Source: M3007 sp031425035 (lineage in GTDB: Bacteria > Bacteroidota > Bacteroidia > Chitinophagales > Saprospiraceae). Taken from it: a stretch of DNA of 64,000 bases. The position numbers were made by a program, and so were the translations under genes. The stretch covers positions 37,695 to 101,694 of the forward strand of contig JANPIN010000061.1 in NCBI GenBank assembly GCA_031425035.1. Reading direction: 5' to 3'. This document shows positions 17,813-27,509 of the stretch, in pieces (position 1 is the first letter of the stretch; every line of letters begins with the position of its first letter). The notes below the pieces were generated by a model. The model ran no database searches. It saw only the letters and a list, made by a program, of their open reading frames with translations, and was not told the DNA's origin.

Positions 17813-20800
17813 CTACTCCACGTTTACCCGAATACCCATCGAGTGGCTCGTGAACTCCGGCGCGTACATGCACTGCATGGTCGTAATGCCGTTGCTCATA
17901 TTACCCCGGTGACTAACCACCAGCGGATATTCAAACACGAACGTACCCTTCGGCAAATAATCGATGAAGAAGTGCGTAGCCAGGTCCTTCGTGCTTTCGT
18001 AGTAACCCAGTCCGCCCTGCCACTTGTACTGACTCAGAACATTGGTCGGCTCGAACCCGGCGGCGCGCATATCCTTGAGGTGCACGTATTCCATGGCCCG
18101 GTCTACCCGGATCTCGATGCGGACTTTCAGGCGGTCGCCCGGTTTGAGTTTCGCGCCTTCGGCTAAAGCGGTGAGCACGGGTCCGGTTGGACTGTCGGTC
18201 ACCTTATACAGTTGTTTAACGATGGTCAGCGGCGTTTTCTGGAAACTCTTGATCTTATCCAGGTCTTCGAAATACTGCCAGTAAGCGGCGCCCCAGACGA
18301 TGTTGCTGTTGGGGTTTTCCACTTTGATCTCGCTCCAGTTTTTCTTTATTTCCGCGCCGTTCCAGGCTTGTTTGAAATAACCGGTGCCGGGCTCTATTTC
18401 CTTGGGATTCAGGTTTTTACCCCCCAGACTTACCTGGACGACTTTCGTATTATTCAACCAGCTGGAAGCCGTCGGCTGGCCGGTACCCAATAGCAGGGCA
18501 TACACGGCTTCGGCCGTGGCTTTGGTGCTTTCCCAGTTGTTGGTCTGTTTGTTTTTCAACAACCAGATACGCAGTTCCTCCACCGCTTTCGGGTCTTTGG
18601 CTACTTCGTTGAACACTTCCACCATCAGGGCCTGGGTTTCGATCGGCAACTGGTACCAGTAAAAGCCCCAGTTATTTGGCCAGTACATGCCCAGTTCCTC
18701 CTTCATGGTCGCCCGTTCGCGCAGACTGGCCACGATCTTCGCCGCCGCTTCCGGACGAGCCGCGCGGTGCAGCGCCAGCGCCAACATGCCTTCCTGGTAT
18801 AATCCTTTACCCAGCCAATATTTTCCGGCCTGGTCGAGATAATAGGAATACTCTTTTCCGGGGCGGTCTACCTTAAAGAAACTACGGGTATACAGGTAGT
18901 GGATCACCAGTCCGTCGAGGTGATCATCTTCCCATTTGGCCTTGCCTTCTTTGACCTGTTTTTCCAGTTCATTGTACTGCCCGATGATTTTTGCGTCGCA
19001 GAAATTTAAGGCTTTATCCAGCATTTGCTGGCTCTGCTGGTCTTTTTTAGCGTCGAAAGCGCCCAGTTGCTGCAAATGACCGAAGCCCTCCGCCAGGTAC
19101 TGGGTGATGTACCAGTCGCCGCTGCCACCCGGGAACCACGGCCAGCTGCCATCTCCCCGCTGGCGTTCGGCCAGGACGTTCAGCGCCCGTTCCTGCTCGT
19201 CGGCCATGCGGTTGAGGTCGAATAACAGTCCAATGTTCTGCTTTTGCTGCTCTTCACTCTGGGCATCGAGTACCCAGGGCGTTTCTTCCAGCAGGGCCGT
19301 TTTCAGTTCCTGATTTTTGGATAAATTGGATTTCAGCGCCCCCGTTCCCTTCCAGCGATCATACACTTTGCGGATGTTGGGCAGGCGCTGCGTCACACTG
19401 GAGGCCAGGGTATTCGCGTAAAAGCGGCTGAAAATCTGCTCGCTGCATTCATGCGGAAACTCCATCAGGTAGGGGAGGGACTGCACCGCGTACCAGACCG
19501 GGTTGGAGGTAAATTCCAGCGTGTAGCGCTCGCTGGTCAGCGTGTTCGACGAGTTGTTTTTGATGTTATCAAACGTGAACGTCTTGGTCTGGCCGCCGCG
19601 CACCGTGATGGGCAGCGTTTCCGTCACCAGCATGCGGTTAGTGACCACCGGAATGGTGCTTTCCTCGCCGTCGCGGAATTTTTTGCCGTCGGCATAGATC
19701 TGCCAGGTCAGGCCGTTCACTTTACCGAAGGGCACTTTGATCTTCCAGACCAGCGGTGCGGACTGGCCGGGCTGAACCGTGAAATTCGCCGTTTTTCCGG
19801 TGCCGCCAATGCCGAACTCCGCATCGACTGGTTGCTGGGTATTGGCGTCGAACAGGCTCAGCGTAGCCGTGCCGCTCAGCGCTTCCTGCGACAGGTTGCT
19901 CACCTTGGCTGAAAACTCCATGTCGTCGCCTTCACGCAGGAAACGGGGCGCGTTGGCCAGCACCATCAGTTCTTTCTGCGTCACCACGTCTTTCATGCTT
20001 ATGGCCTGCTGTAAGTCTTTGGTATGGGCAAAGGCCATGAATTTCCAGCGGGTCAGCGCCTCGTTCATTTTGAACTTCACGATCACGTTGCCATCGGCGT
20101 CGGTGCGCAGTTCGGGGAAGAAAAAGACGGTTTCCTGCAGGTTGGTGCGGATGGAGCCGGGAGGTGGGGGTGGGGGAGGCACTGGTTTGCCGGCATTGAC
20201 TGCTTCTTCCCGGACGGCAGTATCGGCAGATTCCCCTGTTTCATTATCGAAGGCGCCATCCCGTTGTTTCTCCATGCGCTGTTGTTTGGGCGCATTCCCG
20301 CCGGCAGCACCTTCCGGTGCGGCCATGGGTTGAGCCCGCGACATGACTGCTCCGGCGGCCATGTCGTAATAACGGCGGCCATACAAAGGAAAATCAAACA
20401 GGTTCAATTCGTGATAAACCCGGTTTGGAGCAACTGTTCCCGGTGTTGGCTCATAGCGCACTTCGCCATAAGCCGGACCGAACACCCGTGGGGACAGGGC
20501 AATTTGTGCGTATTGAGCAGGGTAGTAAAGCTGCTCCCAGCTATGCGGCAGGAACTGATCGAGCGAGGCATCGTACATCGCTGCGACCATTTCGGCGGCC
20601 ACTTTTTCTTTTTTCGGACCGCTGATCTTCAAACGCCATTCTTCCTGCTGACCCGGCGCGAGTTTGTCGCGGAAGGTCTCGTAGGTGATGTTCAGTTCTT
20701 TGTTGCTCCAGGGCACATAGAGCGCGATGGGCAACGTGTAAACGCGGTTGTTTTTTACGGTAAAAGCGGAGACCGTCACCCCACCGCGATCACTTTCGAC

Positions 20801-23800
20801 AATCGGGAACTCGACCGGCGTGGCGCCCGTCACTTTGAGCCAGCTGGGGTTTTCCAGTTTGCCGTCGCGTTCGCGGGCAAAGAAGAAGTTCAGCGGCGCG
20901 GATTTACCACCCAGCCAGATCCGGGCGGTTTCGCCGGGCTGCAGAACGGTTTTTTCAGCCAGCGCGGACGGCTCCACGAACTGGGTCGCGCGGTTGTTTT
21001 TATCCCAGATGCGGATCACTTTTTTGATCTCCACATCCTGCCCGAAAGCGTCTTTTGTTTTCAAGCGCAGGTAGTAATAACCGGGCTGCACCTTGCCGCC
21101 GTTCAGGTCGATGGTTTTAGAATTCGCGGTATTAAAGGAATACGAAATCAACTGGTCCTGCCGGTCCCATTTTTCTGGATCGTCTTCGTCTTTCCAGGCG
21201 TAGTCGGGGAACATGACCGCGAAATTGGCCTTTGGAATGGCCGCCAGATCAGGGCGCTCCCAGTAACGATTGATAAAGAAAGTCTTGGGTTCCACCAGAC
21301 GTTGCAGCGTGATCTCTCCGCTGGCGGCTTGGGGCTGGCCGGCTAAGTTGCTGGTTTTGATAGAAATACGGCGCAGGGAGTCCAGCTCGATCTCGTTGGT
21401 TAAACCCAGTTCCACCTGCAGACCGAGGTACCCTACGGACACTCCCTGCTGGCTGCTGCGCGTTTCGCCATTGATATCGGTCACGTCGGCAAACACGGTG
21501 TAATCGAACACCGGCTGCTCTTTTTTCGGAATACTGCGGTCGGGAATGGCGGTGAATTTGATCTCAAAACCGCCGTTCGCATCCGTGGTGACGTTACCGT
21601 TGGTGATTTCCATCTCGTCCGTGCGCCAGGGCGGGAATATTTTGCGGCTCCAGCCGAAATCGTAAAACGGAAAACGCGCCTGGCGCACCACGCGGTAATG
21701 CACCTGGGCGCCGTCCACATTACTGCCGGCATAGGCCTTGGCTTCGCCGCGTACGGTGACGGTTTCTTCCAGTTTGAAAGCGCCTTCCACAGGTTTGAAC
21801 GTGACCTCGAATTTTGGGCGTTTGTACTCCTCCACGTTGAAAGAAGCTTGTCCGGAGGCGTCGGTGAGCTGGATAGACATGCTGCCGGTCAGCCCGCTGC
21901 TGGGGGCGGTAAAGGCGCCGTTGAAGGTGCCGAACTCATTGCTGCGCAGTTTCAACTGGCCTTTTTCCTGCTGGTTGGCGTCTAAAAATTTTACCGTAAC
22001 CGCCTGATTGGGAATGATTTGCGGTTGTCCGTCGGTTTTAGGTTTAAACAAAATACCTTTGAAATAAACCGTCTGGCCGGGGCGGTAAAGCGCGCGGTCG
22101 GTGAAAAACTGCACCTGCCGGCCGGGCGCTTCCCCGCGATCATAGCGGTAGTTCTGGGCCTGACCGATCCAAAGCGTGTCGCCGGCAAAAGAAGCGCGCA
22201 CAGTACCGTAAGTGTTTTTGGGCAGGGTAGCGGTGGCTAACCCGCTGGCGTCGGTGGTAGTCGTAGCGACCAGGCGATTCTGGTTGTTCTGGTAGTCCCG
22301 GGTGAAAAAATCCAGTTTCGTGCCCGGCATCGGCGCGCCGCTCAGGCGATTGGCCAGCACGAAACGCGAACTGCCTTCCTGGTCGTACTGCACCGCCGAG
22401 AGGTTAGTACAGTGGAAATTCGAGAAGGCCACCGGCCCTATTTTGGGGTCAAAATTGATGTTCGCGGAAATCAACACCCAGTAGTTGCCAATGGGCAGGG
22501 GCTCCAGACCGATTTCCGTGCGGTGGGTCTGGAAGTCGCCCGGATCGGGAATGGCCCAGGTCCGGTTTTGCAAGCCTTCCAGTTTAAGGAGGTAGTCCAG
22601 GCGCTGCTCGTAGGGTATGCGGTTCCACAGGTCAGGATCATTGGAAACGCGGACGACCTTGACCCAGACGCTGGGCAGATTGCGCACGATCAGCGAGACC
22701 AGCATGTTTTTTTCCGGCAAATAGGCTTCTTCGGTCTGGACATTGAGCGATTGCGCACGGATGTTTTCCAGGAAGGACTGGCAGAGTTGTGCGCCATAGG
22801 TACCGGGGTGGCGGCGAATGGCGTCTTCGCATTCCGTGACGGCGCGTTTGGCCTGCTCGCCCTTGTTGCCGGTGGTTAACGTATTCAGGTGCTCCGCTAT
22901 GTAATAGACAATTTCCGCGTCCGAGGGCTCCTTATAATACTGCTTGTGCAGGTATTCCAGTGCGCGCAGGTAGAGGTTGTCTTTTTCTTCGCCGATGAAG
23001 TTGTTGCGCACAAACTGCAGGCGCAGCAGGTCGGCATCGATCAGGGCCGCGATGTTTTTTTGCGAACCGTTTTTTAAAGTTAAAACCTGCTGGTAAGTCT
23101 TGAGCGCCAGCCATTTACCGGAGGTACTGTCTTTGGTCTCGAATTTGGCTTTTAAAAATTCATCCAGTGGCGCGAAGGCCAGGGGATCGGTCATTTCAAA
23201 CTTATAGGCCGGCTCGGTGAGGTAGCTGCGTTCGTTGGCAAAAAAGGCCAGGGCGCGGTGGGCCAGCAGGTCGTATAACGTAGGGCGCAGGGACTGGCCG
23301 GCCACGCTGTCATTTTGGTTGGGGGTCAGGATGTCGCGGAAGGATTCGACATTGGCTTGCATGGTCTCGGACCGTGGTTCCACCGAAGCCAGGTATAAAT
23401 CCAGCGCGCGCTTTTCGATCTGCGCAGACGACCAGGTGAGGATGTCGCCCCCTTCGCCATCGGGAATAGGGGTGCGGCCCTGAATTTTCCAGGCCTGATT
23501 TTGCAAATAAGTGGCGTATAACTGACCCAGAATGCTTTGCAGCACGGCCTTCTCCGCCGGTTGCGCCGTTTTTTCTTCCGCTTCAAACAGTTGTACGGCT
23601 TTTACAAAACCATCTTCGTCGAGCATGGTCGTGTATTTACCCCGATAGAGCAGCGCCTTAATCGACTGGGGGGCATTGCGGTCATTCCGGGCACGCAGTT
23701 GGATGGCCTCCGTTTTTTCCAGGGCGCTCTTGTACAGCCCCTGTTGCTCCAGACTGTCTACAATTTTCCAGTCGTCGGCATAGTCGCCCGCAAGGGGCAG

Positions 23801-23944
23801 GGGGGGCATGGGCATTTGCGTTTTAGTTTTGTCTTTGATGGATGGGTTGGCGGTCTGGGTTTTATTGGCTGCCGATTTACAAAAGGCAAACACGACCAGG
23901 CATAAAATCGCCAGGGAAAAGGGGAAAGATCGGTTGTTTATCAT
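17813..23944 (-). CDS. Bacterial alpha-2-macroglobulin with intact thioester motif
   Basis: 2043 residues. Bacterial A2Ms trap foreign proteases in the periplasm through a bait region and a reactive thioester. The export signal is MINNRSFPFSLAILCLVVFAFC; the Cys has Phe before it, a poor lipobox. Residues 45-600 are helical repeat-like and MG-type. Near 620 is an MG2-like segment (FFTDRALYRPGQTVYFKG). A Pro run (VPPPPPPPG, about 1260) precedes the A2M domain (VFFFPELRTDADGNVIVKFK). The thioester motif is PHECSEQ with Cys1500 and Gln1503, followed by an alpha-toroid region (WPWFPGGSGDWYIT...WYQLPIETQALM) and a C-terminal receptor-like domain. PBP1C (pbpC), often beside this gene in other bacteria, is absent. 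Confidence 0.92.
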   Translation of the reverse strand: MINNRSFPFSLAILCLVVFAFCKSAANKTQTANPSIKDKTKTQMPMPPLPLAGDYADDWKIVDSLEQQGLYKSALEKTEAIQLRARNDRNAPQSIKALLYRGKYTTMLDEDGFVKAVQLFEAEEKTAQPAEKAVLQSILGQLYATYLQNQAWKIQGRTPIPDGEGGDILTWSSAQIEKRALDLYLASVEPRSETMQANVESFRDILTPNQNDSVAGQSLRPTLYDLLAHRALAFFANERSYLTEPAYKFEMTDPLAFAPLDEFLKAKFETKDSTSGKWLALKTYQQVLTLKNGSQKNIAALIDADLLRLQFVRNNFIGEEKDNLYLRALEYLHKQYYKEPSDAEIVYYIAEHLNTLTTGNKGEQAKRAVTECEDAIRRHPGTYGAQLCQSFLENIRAQSLNVQTEEAYLPEKNMLVSLIVRNLPSVWVKVVRVSNDPDLWNRIPYEQRLDYLLKLEGLQNRTWAIPDPGDFQTHRTEIGLEPLPIGNYWVLISANINFDPKIGPVAFSNFHCTNLSAVQYDQEGSSRFVLANRLSGAPMPGTKLDFFTRDYQNNQNRLVATTTTDASGLATATLPKNTYGTVRASFAGDTLWIGQAQNYRYDRGEAPGRQVQFFTDRALYRPGQTVYFKGILFKPKTDGQPQIIPNQAVTVKFLDANQQEKGQLKLRSNEFGTFNGAFTAPSSGLTGSMSIQLTDASGQASFNVEEYKRPKFEVTFKPVEGAFKLEETVTVRGEAKAYAGSNVDGAQVHYRVVRQARFPFYDFGWSRKIFPPWRTDEMEITNGNVTTDANGGFEIKFTAIPDRSIPKKEQPVFDYTVFADVTDINGETRSSQQGVSVGYLGLQVELGLTNEIELDSLRRISIKTSNLAGQPQAASGEITLQRLVEPKTFFINRYWERPDLAAIPKANFAVMFPDYAWKDEDDPEKWDRQDQLISYSFNTANSKTIDLNGGKVQPGYYYLRLKTKDAFGQDVEIKKVIRIWDKNNRATQFVEPSALAEKTVLQPGETARIWLGGKSAPLNFFFARERDGKLENPSWLKVTGATPVEFPIVESDRGGVTVSAFTVKNNRVYTLPIALYVPWSNKELNITYETFRDKLAPGQQEEWRLKISGPKKEKVAAEMVAAMYDASLDQFLPHSWEQLYYPAQYAQIALSPRVFGPAYGEVRYEPTPGTVAPNRVYHELNLFDFPLYGRRYYDMAAGAVMSRAQPMAAPEGAAGGNAPKQQRMEKQRDGAFDNETGESADTAVREEAVNAGKPVPPPPPPPGSIRTNLQETVFFFPELRTDADGNVIVKFKMNEALTRWKFMAFAHTKDLQQAISMKDVVTQKELMVLANAPRFLREGDDMEFSAKVSNLSQEALSGTATLSLFDANTQQPVDAEFGIGGTGKTANFTVQPGQSAPLVWKIKVPFGKVNGLTWQIYADGKKFRDGEESTIPVVTNRMLVTETLPITVRGGQTKTFTFDNIKNNSSNTLTSERYTLEFTSNPVWYAVQSLPYLMEFPHECSEQIFSRFYANTLASSVTQRLPNIRKVYDRWKGTGALKSNLSKNQELKTALLEETPWVLDAQSEEQQKQNIGLLFDLNRMADEQERALNVLAERQRGDGSWPWFPGGSGDWYITQYLAEGFGHLQQLGAFDAKKDQQSQQMLDKALNFCDAKIIGQYNELEKQVKEGKAKWEDDHLDGLVIHYLYTRSFFKVDRPGKEYSYYLDQAGKYWLGKGLYQEGMLALALHRAARPEAAAKIVASLRERATMKEELGMYWPNNWGFYWYQLPIETQALMVEVFNEVAKDPKAVEELRIWLLKNKQTNNWESTKATAEAVYALLLGTGQPTASSWLNNTKVVQVSLGGKNLNPKEIEPGTGYFKQAWNGAEIKKNWSEIKVENPNSNIVWGAAYWQYFEDLDKIKSFQKTPLTIVKQLYKVTDSPTGPVLTALAEGAKLKPGDRLKVRIEIRVDRAMEYVHLKDMRAAGFEPTNVLSQYKWQGGLGYYESTKDLATHFFIDYLPKGTFVFEYPLVVSHRGNMSNGITTMQCMYAPEFTSHSMGIRVNVE

Positions 23945-23996
23945 AGTTGGTAATGCTGTGAACGGAGAAGGGTATTAGAGCTTATTAATCAGTTTG

Positions 23997-24719
23997 TTAT
24001 GTCCGGTGAAAAAAGCGTTTCAGGCGGTTTTTTGATGGAGGGCGGGAAATGACCACCTCTCCCAAAATAGAACCCGTCAGTATAAAATGGAAATTCGTGA
24101 GGGCAAGGTTGGAATGATCAGTTAAAATGGCGGTTTGAGTCTCAAAACCGGTATAACTGACAAGGAGCAATAAGGAATCATTTTCCAGAATAGCTTTTGG
24201 TACTTCGAACGAAAAATCTCCGTCCAGCCGGGTCAGGGCTCCATATTGGGTACCCACCAGTTTTACAGAAGCGCCTACCGCACTTTCTTCACCATGTTCA
24301 ACAGAGACAACTTTACCGGCGATCGTCTGGAAACTATCCTGTGGGGTACTGCCGGTCGATGGGATCAGCTGTTCTTCGGGAACGGATATTTGATCAATAT
24401 TGGTCATGGGCGCCTTTTCACCCTGCATCACCGGTTGTTGCGCCGTTAACAGCGTGACTAAACCGGCGGCAATGACCGTTAACCCGGCTCGTTTTCCAGC
24501 CCGTGGGCCCAAGAACGCACGATTCAACTGGTCCGGCCGGAAACGCCCGCACACCCGACCATTTTGTTGGAGATAAAACAACACTTCTGCATCCGTCTTT
24601 TGCGTAAAATCTGTCACTGTGCGCTGGCACGTAGTGCAGGAACGACAGGTCGAAGTCACTGGCATCAGGTCTGACCACTTTTGTGCACAGGGACTGGGAA
24701 TTTGCAGGGTAGTGGGCAT
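23997..24719 (-). CDS. Membrane protein with N-terminal cysteine motif and carboxypeptidase-regulatory-like domain
   Basis: 240 residues, with the ATG at 24719 preferred over 24743 because the family motif starts here. Residues 1-75 carry the Bacteroidota pattern PCAQKWSDL...CRSCTTCQRTVTDFT...VCGRFRPDQL, a Cys-rich presumably cytoplasmic module that may bind metal. A single membrane helix follows (AGLTVIAAGLVTLLTA, about 87-103). The outside part contains a CarboxypepD_reg-like beta domain: TIAGKVVSVEHGEESAVGAS...YGALTRLDGDFSFEVP...LLVSYTGFETQTAIL. The C-terminal tail is basic (PPSKNRLKRFFH). It lies 52 nt upstream of the A2M gene on the same strand and may share a transcript with it. The function of this protein class is unknown to me. 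Confidence 0.75.
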   Translation of the reverse strand: MPTTLQIPSPCAQKWSDLMPVTSTCRSCTTCQRTVTDFTQKTDAEVLFYLQQNGRVCGRFRPDQLNRAFLGPRAGKRAGLTVIAAGLVTLLTAQQPVMQGEKAPMTNIDQISVPEEQLIPSTGSTPQDSFQTIAGKVVSVEHGEESAVGASVKLVGTQYGALTRLDGDFSFEVPKAILENDSLLLLVSYTGFETQTAILTDHSNLALTNFHFILTGSILGEVVISRPPSKNRLKRFFHRT

Positions 24720-24803
24720 AAATATATTGTTTAGGCGTAACAAACGTACGGTAGCTATAGATGCACCGCCCGAAGAAATTACACGAACCAGCCGCAGTTT
24801 TTT

Positions 24804-25274
24804 TTATACCACTCGAATTTCCGGGAGCCACCAGAGTTCCGGCACAGCAGCGGTTCGGCCAAAGACCAGCGCATTTTGTTCGTTCTGCCGACCCAGCCGC
24901 AGCGCTGCTTCCACCGAAAGATCCAGCGCGCAGAAACTCTCTTCCGGCGGCCACTCGCCTTCGCCCATGCCCACCGCCGGCAGCACCTGTTTCGACCGTG
25001 CTTGTAACTCTTTTTCCAGCTGCTCATTGCGCCGCTGGTTTTCTTCCGGACTGGTTTTTCGGGAAAAAGGGTTCCAGGCCGTAATAAAGGTGTAGTGTTC
25101 GACCCGCTGTTCGGCCAACCAAAGGTCGAAGTCCTTGTTTAGTACGCCGATCCGCAGATCGAAAAGCGGCTGCAGGACCCGGTAAGTGGTTCGCAAATAG
25201 GCCTCTACGAGCTGCTGGTCGAACAGCAGGACAGAATCTTCGAGCGTTGTTATTATGGCGCTGGGTTTTGACAT
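24804..25274 (-). CDS. DUF3293 family protein
   Basis: 156 residues. It matches the DUF3293 layout: an Ala/Tyr-rich start (VEAYLRTTYRVLQPLFDLRIG), then YTFITAWNPFSRKTSPEENQRRNEQLEKEL, then GEGEWPPEESFCALDLSVEAALRLGRQNEQNALVFG. These correspond to the family's FITA-NP, N-R...L and W--E-SF blocks. Function is not established. The frame begins at 25313, but the ATG at 25274 (MSKPSAIITTL) puts the start at the usual distance from the domain. It is divergent from yidC, whose ATG is 90 nt away, so the two share a promoter region. Confidence 0.75.
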   Translation of the reverse strand: MSKPSAIITTLEDSVLLFDQQLVEAYLRTTYRVLQPLFDLRIGVLNKDFDLWLAEQRVEHYTFITAWNPFSRKTSPEENQRRNEQLEKELQARSKQVLPAVGMGEGEWPPEESFCALDLSVEAALRLGRQNEQNALVFGRTAAVPELWWLPEIRVV

Positions 25275-25363
25275 ACTTTTGCGGCGCTTTTGAGCAGGTA
25301 ACAGGAGGTCCATCTTTCAGGTGACTTTTGCCTTGGCCGGAAGCATTCATTCACATCTTGATA

Positions 25364-27254
25364 ATGGAAGATAAAAACACGAATTTAAGCACGTACATCG
25401 GCATTGCGCTGATCTTTGGGCTGTTGTACGTTTGGCTGCAAATATCCGCCCCGCCCAAAAAGACGCCCGACCAGCCCACGCAACCCACGGCCGAGCAACA
25501 GGCTGCCAACCCGCAGACCCCGGCCGCCGCTGCGCCCATTACCGCAGCGCCCCTGCCCAACGACTCGGTAGGCCGCATGATGCTGGCCGCTAAATTTGGT
25601 CCCTTCGTCGCCGCGGGCAGTGGAGAAGAACAGTTTGAAACGCTGGAAAACGACCTGATGATCGTGAAATTCACGAACAAAGGGGGTCGCATCCGCGAGA
25701 TACGGATGAAGAAATTCGACAAGATCAATTCCGATACGGCCAATAACGACGTCAAAAGTCCGGTGTACCTGCTGGAAGACGCCAAAAACCGCTTCGACTA
25801 CGACCTGGAAGTGCCCAACACGGCAGCCGGTCACGTCAACACGGCGGACCTGTTCTTTGCCGCCAGCAAAACCGGCAACAGTATCACGTTCCGCGCCGAT
25901 GCCGGCGAAGGCCGCTTCCTTCAGCAGACCTATACCTTACAGCCGGATAATTACCAGATCGATTATCAGATCGCCTCGAACGGCCTGCAATCCATCCTGG
26001 CGCCGGGTAAAAATTACCTGAGCCTGCACTGGGAAAATTACCTCGATAAACTGGAGAAAAACCAGGATTATGAGCGCGGCATGTCGTCCGTATATTTCAA
26101 AACGGACAAAAATTCGCCGGACTACTGCAATTGTAAAAAGGATGCGATCGAGTCGGTGGACCAGCCGGTGCAGTGGTTCGCGCATTCCAACCAGTTTTTC
26201 AATACCGCCATTATCGCCAAAGACTTCTCGTTCCGCCAGTTTGTCGGCGAAACCAGGATGTATACGGCTCTCGAGCCCGACCTGAAAATGCTGAAAAGCA
26301 CGGCCCAGATCCCGCTCGATAATCCGACGGTGAATATGACGATCTACTCCGGCCCCAACGAGTTCAGCCGGCTGCGCGCTTATCACCTGTCGCTGGAAGA
26401 TATTATTCCTTTCGGCGCCAGTATTTTCGGGGCGATCAACCGCTGGGTCATTCACCCGATCTTTTCGTTTTTATCGCTGTTCAGCACCGCACAGGGTATT
26501 CTGATCCTGCTGCTCACGCTGATCGTCAAGCTGATCGTGTACCCGCTGACCTACCGCATGGTGAAAAGCCAGGCGCGCATGGCCGCTCTGAAACCGCAGC
26601 TGGAAGCCTTGAAAAAGAAACACGGCGACGACCAGCAGGCCATGTCGGTCGAGACCATGAAACTGTACAGCGAGTTCCGGGTGAACCCGTTGGGCGGCTG
26701 TCTGCCCGTGCTGCTGCAAATGCCGATCTGGTTCGCGCTGTACCGGTTTTTCCCGGCCAGCATCGAGTTCCGGCAGGTGTTTCCTGTGGGCGACCGACTT
26801 GTCCAGCTACGACGTGGCGTTCCGTTTGCCCTATATGCTGCCCGGTTTTGGTAACCACATCAGCGCGTTCACGCTCATCTGGGTGGTCACGACGCTGTGG
26901 TACACCTGGTATTCCATGAAACAGATGGAAGGTTCGGCCATGCAGAACGACCAGATGAAGGCCATGAAATGGATGCAGTTCCTGATGCCGGTGATGTTCA
27001 TGTTCTTCTTCAACACCTTCGCTTCCGGTCTGACGCTGTACCTGTGTTTCAGCAACATCCTGAACATTGCGCAGACGGTGTTGACCAAGAAATACTTCAT
27101 CGACCACGAAAAAATCAAAATCGCCCTCGATGCCAACCGCAACAAGCCGAAAAAAACCGGCGGCTGGCGGGATCGTTTTGAAACCGCCATGAAAGAGCAG
27201 CAGAAACTGCAGGCGGAGAAAGGTAAACCGGTGAACGGCGCGAAGAAGAAGTAA
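25364..27254 (+). CDS. yidC: Membrane protein insertase YidC (frameshifted as sequenced)
   Basis: YidC inserts and folds inner-membrane proteins alone or with SecYEG. The first frame (25364 to about 26776, 471 residues) has an N-terminal helix (YIGIALIFGLLYVWLQI), a periplasmic beta domain and the first conserved helices (FSTAQGILILLLTLIVKLIVYPLTYR...GGCLPVLLQMPIWFALYRFFP). After CGGCAG at 26771-26776 the coding shifts by +1, and the protein continues from TTC at 26781 as FLWATDLSSYDVAFR...FTLIWVVTTLWYTWYS...MFFFNTFASGLTLYL to the stop at 27254, giving about 629 residues in total, normal for Bacteroidota. YidC is essential, so a 1-nt insertion or 2-nt deletion in the assembly is the likeliest cause. 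The basic tail KAKGKPVNGAKKK-like end (EKGKPVNGAKKK) is typical. Confidence 0.9.
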
Positions 27255-27294
27255 AAAGTAAAAAGTCGGGGCCTAGCCTGCAACACCATATTCT

Positions 27295-27337
27295 TACGGT
27301 TACGAACCCACTGCGGTTCGTAACCGTATTTTTTTTA
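27295..27337 (+). terminator. Intrinsic terminator after yidC
   Basis: Perfect stem ACGGTTACGAACC (27296-27308) / GGTTCGTAACCGT (27315-27327) with a 6-nt loop and an eight-T tail. Confidence 0.88.
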
Positions 27338-27509
27338 TTCTCTATCCGGAACGTTGCAGGCCATCTAGCCGTCTCCCTTTTCTGCAATGGCCCATGGCGC
27401 GGTCAAACAAGCCATTGTTAGCATGACAAGGGCAACGCACTCTCTTCCCGGCATGCTTATACTTTTACAGGCAGTCCCGCAGTATCAAACAGGGTGCTAC
27501 CATATCGAA

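Noticed and set aside
20024..21346. 440-codon open frame opposite the A2M gene
   Set aside because: Entirely antisense to a well-conserved A2M coding region; its residues reflect the complementary codons.
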